Part shown: positions 1 to 4,547 of the stretch, piece after piece
Layout: each line of letters opens with the position of its first letter
Position numbering within the stretch: position 1 is the first letter of the stretch
Assembly (NCBI GenBank): GCA_934229335.1
Contig: CAKQDQ010000165.1
Location: 1-5,012 of the forward strand
Reading direction: 5' to 3'
Length of the DNA: 5,012 nucleotides
Source: an uncultured Prevotella sp.
GTDB taxonomy: Bacteria; Bacteroidota; Bacteroidia; Bacteroidales; Bacteroidaceae
Position numbers and translations under genes: made by a program
Notes under the pieces: model-generated
Databases searched by the model: none
What the model saw: only the letters and a program-made list of their open reading frames with translations
What the model was told of the DNA's origin: nothing

Positions 1-127
1 CAGGTGCTCCTTGCAGTATTATCTGCCCAGAGCTTCTGAGCAGTTTGGCTGCTTGCACAGCCTCAAGGCTTACCATACCCTTCTGTGCTTTATCAAAATC
101 TACGTCTAACTTACATTCTTCAATCAT
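1..127 (-). CDS. Hypothetical protein, N-terminal 42 residues only (runs off left edge)
   Basis: Reading the minus strand from an ATG at 127-125 gives 42 open codons to the window edge, beginning MIEECKLDVDFDKAQKGMVS and continuing with LEAVQAAKLLRSSGQIILQG. The composition is that of a soluble, charged, helix-forming protein with no signal peptide or membrane segment. An in-frame stop (TAA at 139-137) lies 9 nt upstream, so this ATG is the only reasonable start. A good Bacteroidetes-type promoter on the same strand (271-241) supports transcription into it. I do not recognise the family; no catalytic or binding motif is visible in the part seen. It is divergent from the SprT-like gene and need not be functionally linked to it. 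Confidence 0.6.
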   Translation of the reverse strand, partial: MIEECKLDVDFDKAQKGMVSLEAVQAAKLLRSSGQIILQGAP

Positions 128-179
128 ATTACTTGCTTATTTGAATATTTCCCAAAAAGGCAGTTGCTTATATACACCA

Positions 180-214
180 CTAAAGAAACATATATTAAAG
201 ACGTTTCTCTTTAG
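180..214 (-). repeat. Imperfect inverted repeat in the leader of the minus-strand gene
   Basis: CTAAAGAAAC (180-189) faces GTTTCTCTTTAG (203-214), whose complement is CTAAAGAGAAAC, so the arms match except for a two-base bulge. The 13-nt centre would form a loop. It lies between the predicted transcription start (about 235) and the start codon (127) of the minus-strand gene, so it would be in that mRNA's ~108-nt leader. Function unknown; a chance AT-rich hairpin is possible. Confidence 0.35.
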
Positions 215-240
215 CAAAGACGACTCCTTGTTTACGGTTA

Positions 241-271
241 CAAAGTTACAAAAGGTTTACACCACAGCAAA
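241..271 (-). promoter_or_regulatory. Bacteroidetes-type promoter for the minus-strand gene
   Basis: On the minus strand the -33 element TTTG (complement of CAAA at 268-271) is followed after 19 nt by TAACTTTG (complement of CAAAGTTA at 241-248), an exact match to TAnnTTTG. Transcription would start near 235 and give a leader of about 108 nt before the ATG at 127. The motif is known from Bacteroides/Prevotella primary sigma factor promoters; the assignment is from sequence match only. Confidence 0.6.
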
Positions 272-287
272 ATATAAGTGAATAAAA

Positions 288-319
288 TTTGTCTATCTCA
301 AAAGAAAAACGTAATTTTG
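288..319 (+). promoter_or_regulatory. Bacteroidetes-type promoter for the SprT-like gene
   Basis: TTTG at 288-291 is followed after 20 nt by TAATTTTG at 312-319, an exact TAnnTTTG -7 element at the expected spacing. The predicted start near 325 leaves a leader of about 60 nt before the ATG at 387. Its -33 box lies only 16 bp from the -33 box of the divergent promoter (268-271), so the two promoters are back to back and could share a regulator. Confidence 0.65.
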
Positions 320-339
320 CGGTCATTCCACTTCACTAT

Positions 340-356
340 ATCACACATCGTGATGT
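340..356. repeat. Short inverted repeat in the SprT-like gene leader
   Basis: ATCAC (340-344) faces GTGAT (350-354), and the overlapping ACATC (345-349) faces GATGT (352-356). Only one pairing can form at a time. It lies downstream of the predicted transcription start and about 30 nt before the start codon, so it could be an operator or a small leader hairpin. The arms are short and may be chance. Confidence 0.25.
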
Positions 357-386
357 AGTTTGCAATACCCTAAGAACTATTTGTTT

Positions 387-1073
387 ATGGATATAACAGT
401 TCAATATATAGCACGTAAGTTTGACGAGTTCAACAAACTGATGTTTGCTGGTAAACTCCCTATGCTGCCCATTCGTCTGAGCAACGCCAAGACATTTCTC
501 GGTGCCTGCACATACAAGAAACGCCGGGGCAAGTATGGCAGAATGGAGAGATACGACTTTACACTACGTATTAACGTTAGGATAGAACTGACAGAGGAAG
601 AAGTGGAAGACACTATTATCCACGAGATGATTCATTACTACATAGGATATTACCAGATAGAGGACTCAAGCGCGCACGGAAAGATATTTCGCCAGATGAT
701 GAACACTATCAACGAAAGGTATGGCAGGCATATCACCATATCGCATAAGGCATCTAAGGCGCAAAAGGAACAAGCAGTAAACAAGAGGCAGCAGTATCAC
801 GTAATAGCGGTGGTATCATTCCATGACGGCAGAACGGGCATAAAAGTCTTGCCAAGGGTGCTCACGAGTATCCTTAAATACTACAACGGCGTGTTGGCGG
901 CAAGAGAGGTAGCGTCTGTACGCCTCTATATGAGCAACAACATATTCTTCAATAAATACCCCAACTCTTCCACACTATGCGTGCATTATGTTGACGCTAA
1001 TGAAGTTAACCAACACCTTATTGGGGCAGAGAAGATGGTATGTGACGGAAAAAGAATCATTAGGAACCAATAG
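387..1073 (+). CDS. SprT-like zinc metalloprotease domain protein
   Basis: This 228-residue protein has the SprT-like zincin signature. HEMIH at residues 79-83 gives the two His zinc ligands (79, 83) and the catalytic Glu (80). The following AHGKIF supplies the likely third ligand, His97. The N-terminal part (DITVQYIARKFDEFNKLMF...LPIRLSNAKTFLGACTY) matches the usual SprT lead-in helix and strand. Residues 125-228 are a less familiar C-terminal region without a Cys4 zinc ribbon. In eukaryotes the relative SPRTN degrades DNA-protein crosslinks; the role of bacterial SprT-like proteins is poorly defined, so no substrate is claimed. I chose the ATG at 387 because it starts right at the conserved domain; an in-frame TTG at 360 adds only nine residues. 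No signal peptide, so cytoplasmic. Transcribed alone from the promoter at 288-319, with 601 nt to the next gene. Confidence 0.85.
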   Translation: MDITVQYIARKFDEFNKLMFAGKLPMLPIRLSNAKTFLGACTYKKRRGKYGRMERYDFTLRINVRIELTEEEVEDTIIHEMIHYYIGYYQIEDSSAHGKIFRQMMNTINERYGRHITISHKASKAQKEQAVNKRQQYHVIAVVSFHDGRTGIKVLPRVLTSILKYYNGVLAAREVASVRLYMSNNIFFNKYPNSSTLCVHYVDANEVNQHLIGAEKMVCDGKRIIRNQ

Positions 1074-1121
1074 AGAGTTCAGGTATTTTTATTAAGGCTT
1101 CTTTACTTTTTTATAAAAACA

Positions 1122-1153
1122 TTTCAATATTTCAAATATTTTTTATAACTTTG
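1122..1153 (+). promoter_or_regulatory. Promoter of the TIR-caspase operon (long leader)
   Basis: TTTC at 1122-1125 (one mismatch to TTTG) is followed after 20 nt by TAACTTTG at 1146-1153, an exact TAnnTTTG. It is the best promoter match between the SprT-like stop and the TIR start. Transcription would begin near 1158, leaving a leader of roughly 515 nt. A weaker TATTTTTC at 1567-1574 has no good -33 partner. A perfect palindrome fills part of the spacer, which suggests control at this site. Confidence 0.6.
1126..1140. promoter_or_regulatory. Palindrome in the promoter spacer, candidate operator
   Basis: AATATTT (1126-1132) and AAATATT (1134-1140) are perfect complements around a single central C, a 15-bp dyad starting one base after the -33 box and ending five bases before the -7 box. 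A protein bound here would block RNA polymerase. All pairs are A-T, so chance in AT-rich DNA is a real alternative. Confidence 0.35.
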
Positions 1154-1204
1154 TCGCAAACTCCTTAATAACATACCGCTTGACGAGTGAGATAACAACA
1201 CAAT

Positions 1205-1237
1205 GCTAACTTTTTCGTTAAACAAAGCGAAGTTAGC
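1205..1237 (+). repeat. Leader hairpin 1 (8-bp perfect stem)
   Basis: GCTAACTT (1205-1212) pairs exactly with AAGTTAGC (1230-1237). Inside, TTCG (1214-1217) can pair with CGAA (1228-1231) as an alternative, or CG/CG can extend the stem after a bulge. The right arm continues into the palindrome TTAGCTAA (1233-1240). Confidence 0.5.
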
Positions 1238-1339
1238 TAAACTCTGTTAGGACGACGCAATATCAAACGGAATTGCAATACCTATACATTTTTATTTACC
1301 TAAAATAAGCAACAGCAAAACTTACATTCGGAAGCGATA

Positions 1340-1353
1340 TTACAAGTTTGTAA
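1340..1353. repeat. 14-bp inverted repeat TTACAA-gt-TTGTAA
   Basis: Perfect 6-bp arms surround two bases. As DNA it has the look of a dimeric regulator site; as RNA it would form a 5-bp stem with a four-base loop. It lies just before the dense hairpin run that begins at 1367. The function is not determined. Confidence 0.35.
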
Positions 1354-1366
1354 AGGAACTGATGGA

Positions 1367-1561
1367 CTTAGATTATGTACAAAGAATCTAAGCACTCTGC
1401 ATCAGCATTGCCTAATGCTGTACCACTACGAGGCAAAACAAAGACCTCATGTAATGGATTTACCTCCATTACCCTCCCCATTCAAGTTCATTACCCAAAA
1501 ACTGGTAATATGCTTACTGGGGTATCCTCGATACTTGCGCCTATGTGATGGACATCATAGG
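1367..1561 (+). repeat. Array of seven consecutive short hairpins
   Basis: Seven inverted repeats follow one another in 195 nt: CTTAGATT/AATCTAAG (1367-1392); CAGCATT/AATGCTG (1403-1420, four-base loop); TACGAGG/CCTC..GTA (1427-1453, two-base bulge); GTAATGGA/TCCATTAC (1451-1472, six-base loop); ATTACC/GGTAAT (1490-1509); GTATC/GATAC (1522-1534); CCTATG/CATAGG (1540-1561). Arms differ in sequence, so this is not a CRISPR or simple repeat array. CATTACCC occurs twice (1467-1474 and 1489-1496), which allows arms to swap between the fourth and fifth hairpins. GATGGAC occurs at both ends (1361-1367 and 1547-1553). Confidence 0.5.
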
Positions 1562-1574
1562 ATTTATATTTTTC
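1540..1574 (+). terminator. Weak intrinsic terminator-like hairpin inside the leader
   Basis: CCTATG (1540-1545) pairs with CATAGG (1556-1561), a 6-bp stem with three G-C pairs, followed directly by ATTTATATTTTT, a U-rich tract in RNA. It would end a transcript from the 1122-1153 promoter after about 415 nt, about 100 nt before the TIR gene. The stem is short, so it is at best a partial attenuator or pause site. Confidence 0.35.
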
Positions 1575-1609
1575 AAGCGAGATATCTTTTTGAATACTTA
1601 CATTCTTAA

Positions 1610-1670
1610 TTATTCTTCATTAGGATTAGTATAACGGAAGAATAACCAGTCTATCATTAACCCTTATTCT
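1610..1670 (+). promoter_or_regulatory. Two mutually exclusive hairpins at the TIR translation start
   Basis: TTATTCTTC (1610-1618) pairs perfectly with GAAGAATAA (1637-1645), 9 bp with an 18-nt loop. The same middle segment, AGAATAA (1639-1645), also pairs perfectly with TTATTCT (1664-1670), 7 bp with an 18-nt loop. The second hairpin ends four bases before the ATG at 1675 and would cover the initiation region; the first would leave it free. This is the layout of a sequestor/anti-sequestor switch. No ligand site is evident. Confidence 0.45.
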
Positions 1671-1674
1671 GAAG

Positions 1675-2988
1675 ATGAGGATATTCATTTCATACAGTAG
1701 ACACGACATAAAGCGTGTAGAACCGATAGTTAATGAACTAATGGCTCAAGGACACGAGACTTTCTTAGATTCCTGTTATGTGACGTCGGAAGATTTTGCT
1801 CAAGTCATACTGCAACACTTGAAGGAGGCTGACTGCATACTTTTCTTTCATAGTAGCTATGCAAACAATTCGCAATGGGTAATAAGAGAGATTAACTTTG
1901 CCTTTGAGATAGGGAAACGCGTATTACCTGTCAAATTGGACAACGAGGATTATTCGCCTGCTTTCTGCCAAAAGCTATACTCACGTGTTAGTGTTCAATG
2001 GGAGGAAGAGCATCATAACAAATGTATTGAGAAGCTGAAAGGGTTGCTGATACCACCTCCTGAACCTAAGGGAAAATGTAACACCAACCAAAAGAAGCCA
2101 TGCGACAAAAAGTATGTAAGGTTTATAATACTGTCAATAGTTCTTCTTTTTGTGTTATGGGTCAGTGGGGGCATATTGTTTTATACGGCTTCAGAACCAA
2201 ATGATGCTCCTGACAGTACAGGTGTAGTAGATAGTAAGGACATAGACAAACGACAAGACCTGAACATTGATACCGCAACTACTACAATTCACGATGGGGC
2301 AAGAGGTGATGCTGACATCTTTACAGATACGCCCGATAACAACACACAGGTAGACAACGAGGCGCATGAAGACAATGCTGTGCCAACAATACTATATACT
2401 GTTATTGCCATAGCTATTATAGAATGTCTAATTGCAATACCAATATACTCTACATACAGAAAACGTAAAAGAACCGAAGAGAAACTTAAATCTAAGAATA
2501 CGCTAACTAAAATTAATATCTTTATTGCTGGCTCTCTTAAACTTGATAGGGAGCGTGACGCGTTGCGTGCAGTTATAAGTATTATGCACAATCACTGGCG
2601 ACGCTCGCACGACCTTAATATATTTAGCTACACATACGAAGATTTTTCTAACCGATTTACTACCAATGGTGGTCCACAGCAAAAATACGAAGACTTCATT
2701 AAGAAGGATGCTGACTGGGCTATATTCGTGATTGACGGTAACGTGGGAGGTATAACCCTAAATGAGTTTAACGTTGCGGTAAAAGCACATTCATCAAATG
2801 GCTCGCCTAATATACTTGTATTTTCTAATGGCAAAGCGCAGGAAACTGAAGAAACCACTAAGATAAAGAATAGAATATCTGATATAAAACAATACTGGAT
2901 AGAGTATAATAGTGTGCAACAGATGAAAAAAGAGTTTGAGAGCACTCTTAATTGGGATTTGATAGCGAATATGCACGCATACTCATAA
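1675..2988 (+). CDS. Membrane-anchored TIR domain protein with C-terminal DUF4062/TIR-like domain
   Basis: The 437-residue protein begins with a TIR domain (about 1-125): box 1 is FISYSRHD (4-11), and SQWVIREINFAFE (66-78) carries Trp68 and Glu72, the Glu position needed for NADase activity in enzymatic TIRs. After a Lys-rich linker, helix 1 (about 148-170) and helix 2 (about 237-260) flank a 66-residue loop rich in Asp/Glu. Positive residues before helix 1 (KKYVR) and after helix 2 (RKRKR) place both ends in the cytoplasm and the loop in the periplasm. Residues 279-430 form a second alpha/beta domain (IFIAGSLKLDRERDALR, QQKYEDFIKKDADWAIFVIDGN, TLNEFNVAVKA) that resembles DUF4062 or a divergent TIR; Glu364 lies where TIRs keep the catalytic Glu. 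The start is set by an in-frame stop at 1627 and no other ATG between. First gene of the operon; likely sensor or NAD-cleaving signal producer (inferred). Confidence 0.9.
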   Translation: MRIFISYSRHDIKRVEPIVNELMAQGHETFLDSCYVTSEDFAQVILQHLKEADCILFFHSSYANNSQWVIREINFAFEIGKRVLPVKLDNEDYSPAFCQKLYSRVSVQWEEEHHNKCIEKLKGLLIPPPEPKGKCNTNQKKPCDKKYVRFIILSIVLLFVLWVSGGILFYTASEPNDAPDSTGVVDSKDIDKRQDLNIDTATTTIHDGARGDADIFTDTPDNNTQVDNEAHEDNAVPTILYTVIAIAIIECLIAIPIYSTYRKRKRTEEKLKSKNTLTKINIFIAGSLKLDRERDALRAVISIMHNHWRRSHDLNIFSYTYEDFSNRFTTNGGPQQKYEDFIKKDADWAIFVIDGNVGGITLNEFNVAVKAHSSNGSPNILVFSNGKAQETEETTKIKNRISDIKQYWIEYNSVQQMKKEFESTLNWDLIANMHAYS

Positions 2989-2996
2989 TAGGCTTT

Positions 2997-3902
2997 ATGT
3001 TTCTGAAATTGCTTAGAATAACTGTTGTGATGGCATTGCTGATGATGACCATGAATGTAGGAGCGCAAACGAAAAGGGCTCTTGTTATAGGGTTAGGACA
3101 ACAACAAGACAAAGAATGGAATAAGATTAACGGAGACAAAGATGTGGTATACGTAAAGAGAATGCTTCACGATGCTGGCTTTAGAAACATTAAGACTCTG
3201 GTGAATCAACAAGCAACTAAGGTGGGGATTGTAGATGCTTTCAAAAACATTACTGAGAAATGTCAGCAGGGAGATATTGTATACATACATTATTCTGGTC
3301 ATGGACAACAGATGAGAGACGTACACAACGACGAAGCTGACGGCCTTGATGAGTGTTGGATTCCTTTTGACGCATACCAGAAGTCAAGCAAGACATATCA
3401 CGGTGAGAAACATCTTACTGACGACGAGATAAATTATCATCTCAACCGTATTCGAGATAAAGTAGGAGAAAAAGGAAAGATTCTCGTTGTTGTTGACGCC
3501 TGCCATTGTGGTGACAGTACAAGAGGAAAAGACAACGACAGTATTGTAGTGAGAGGTATTGAGGATATATTTGAACCAATAACGGCTCTCATAGCAGGAG
3601 TAACAAAACGTGTTAAGAAAGAACATAGCTCTATTAAACCACACGAAGAAAGATGGATTACCATCAGTGCATGTCAAAGCTATCAGGTTAACTATGAAAT
3701 GAAGGCTCCTGCTGTCGGTAAATTAACGTATGCCTTATATAATATCATTAAAGAACACTGTAACGACAATAACGGCGCACTTATGCAACGTATGCGAAGA
3801 CTCTTCAAATCTCCAAAATACAGAACGAAAGCCTCGCAGACACCTATCATGACAGGAGATGACCAATATAAATATAATGTAACGGAGATATTACACAAAT
3901 AA
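2997..3902 (+). CDS. Caspase-family (C14) cysteine protease with signal peptide
   Basis: A 301-residue caspase-like protease. The fold begins with KRALVIGLGQQ (26-36). The catalytic His is in HYSGHGQQ (His102) and the catalytic Cys in VVVDACHCGDS (Cys169). Later family landmarks are ISACQSYQVNYE (223-234), GKLTYALYNII (241-251) and SQTPIMTGD (280-288). The usual DxCHSG reads DACHCG here, with Cys171 in place of Ser. Residues 1-23 form a signal peptide (K/R near the start, hydrophobic core VVMALLMM, VGA before Gln24), so export to the periplasm is expected; there is no lipobox Cys. I prefer this ATG, 8 nt after the TIR stop, over an in-frame TTG at 2952 that overlaps the TIR gene and adds 15 residues before the signal peptide. 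No extra sensor domain is attached. Paired with the TIR gene, it is the probable effector or processing enzyme of the operon. Confidence 0.9.
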   Translation: MFLKLLRITVVMALLMMTMNVGAQTKRALVIGLGQQQDKEWNKINGDKDVVYVKRMLHDAGFRNIKTLVNQQATKVGIVDAFKNITEKCQQGDIVYIHYSGHGQQMRDVHNDEADGLDECWIPFDAYQKSSKTYHGEKHLTDDEINYHLNRIRDKVGEKGKILVVVDACHCGDSTRGKDNDSIVVRGIEDIFEPITALIAGVTKRVKKEHSSIKPHEERWITISACQSYQVNYEMKAPAVGKLTYALYNIIKEHCNDNNGALMQRMRRLFKSPKYRTKASQTPIMTGDDQYKYNVTEILHK

Positions 3903-3905
3903 GAT

Positions 3906-4538
3906 ATGGCCGATTCTAAAAATAAGCTGAATAATAACAACGTTAGGGCTGAATTGTCCTCCGTATTGGCGACAATGGGGAAACAGCAATGGTTTGTTCT
4001 CCGCGCTACTTACGGAAGAACGGAGAAAGCTCTGCAAATACTTAAAGCTGCAAACGTTGAGACATTCCTACCTATGCACTATGTATTCAGAGATATTGAT
4101 GGGAAGCGGAAACTCGTTAAGGAGCCACTGCTTCCCAATATCATTTTTGTGCGTATGACACGAGAGGAGACTCGACGCTTTGTTAAGGAACCTGCACCTA
4201 CCGCCTCGTGGCTGAAGTACTATACTGACAAGACTAAACCTATAGAGAAAACCACGGGACTTAACCCGCCTGTCGTTGTGCCAGACAACGAGATGCAAAA
4301 CTTCATGAAGATAACAAGTGTGAACAGCAAGCACATCATGGTGCTACCTCCTGAACGATGCCATTTTAAAAGCGGTGACTTGGTTATGGTAATAGATGGA
4401 GCTTTTGCGGGTGTTATAGGGCGTGTGGCAAGAGCTGCTGGGCAACAGCGAGTGGTGGTAGAACTGGAAGGACTATGCAATATCGCTACAGCTTATATCC
4501 CGAATGACTTTATGATACCATTTAATTCTAAAAAATAA
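3906..4538 (+). CDS. UpxY-type NusG-like transcription antiterminator
   Basis: The 210-residue protein has a NusG N-terminal domain from QQWFVLRATYGRTEKALQIL (27-46) through FLPMHYVF and PLLPNIIFVRM (75-84), then VVVPDNEMQNFMKIT (123-137), and a KOW domain (about 153-195: FKSGDLVMVIDGAFAGVIGRV, VVVELEGL, TAYIP). This order and spacing match the UpxY family of Bacteroides, which bind elongating RNA polymerase and let it read through the long leaders of capsule operons. Length is normal for the family; about 25 extra polar residues precede the domain, and Met24 is an alternative start. It begins 3 nt after the caspase stop, so translation is probably coupled. No sugar genes are nearby, and the gene is third rather than first in its operon, both unlike typical UpxY. 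The likely target, by inference, is this operon's own leader. Confidence 0.9.
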   Translation: MADSKNKLNNNNVRAELSSVLATMGKQQWFVLRATYGRTEKALQILKAANVETFLPMHYVFRDIDGKRKLVKEPLLPNIIFVRMTREETRRFVKEPAPTASWLKYYTDKTKPIEKTTGLNPPVVVPDNEMQNFMKITSVNSKHIMVLPPERCHFKSGDLVMVIDGAFAGVIGRVARAAGQQRVVVELEGLCNIATAYIPNDFMIPFNSKK

Positions 4539-4547
4539 ACGTACACT

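Larger units (their letters stand above)
1154..1674 (+). ncRNA. Long structured 5' leader (or embedded small RNA) of the TIR-caspase operon
   Basis: No convincing gene lies here; the longest reading frame (1415-1609, 64 codons) shows no recognisable protein features. The stretch is instead dense in short inverted repeats: 1205-1237 (GCTAACTT/AAGTTAGC), 1257-1276 (GCAAT/ATTGC), 1292-1308 (TTATTT/AAATAA), 1340-1353 (TTACAA/TTGTAA), 1367-1392 (CTTAGATT/AATCTAAG), then a nearly continuous run to 1561 and two competing hairpins at 1610-1670. It sits between a good promoter and a four-gene operon that includes a NusG-like antiterminator. That setting fits a regulatory leader acting by attenuation or translational control. 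It matches no riboswitch, tRNA or CRISPR pattern that I recognise. A separate small RNA ending near 1574 is the main alternative. Confidence 0.5.

Noticed and set aside
45..281. Plus-strand reading frame of 78 codons
   Set aside because: It runs antisense to the minus-strand gene start at 127 and across two promoter regions; its Ser/Leu/Lys-rich product shows no domain or signal, and no promoter precedes it.
360..386. Upstream TTG start for the SprT-like gene
   Set aside because: It adds nine residues outside the conserved domain; the ATG at 387 begins exactly where the domain begins.
1126..1146. Intrinsic terminator of the SprT-like gene
   Set aside because: The dyad is followed by T residues, but the stem is A-T only with a one-base centre, so it would not form a stable RNA hairpin; its position inside promoter boxes favours an operator.
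1360..1561. CRISPR array or retron RNA
   Set aside because: The hairpin arms are all different in sequence, there is no regular repeat-spacer period, and no cas or reverse transcriptase gene is present.
1567..1574. Second promoter (TATTTTTC) close to the TIR gene
   Set aside because: The last base differs from TAnnTTTG and no TTTG lies at the right distance upstream.
1415..1609. 64-codon reading frame in the leader
   Set aside because: Its translation shows no domain, signal or sensible composition, and it runs through successive hairpin arms; more likely non-coding.
2952..2996. Upstream TTG start for the caspase gene
   Set aside because: It overlaps the TIR gene by 37 nt and would put 15 residues before a well-formed signal peptide; the ATG at 2997 fits far better.
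2628..3068. 146-codon minus-strand reading frame
   Set aside because: It is antisense to the TIR and caspase genes, whose translations carry clear family motifs; its own product has none.
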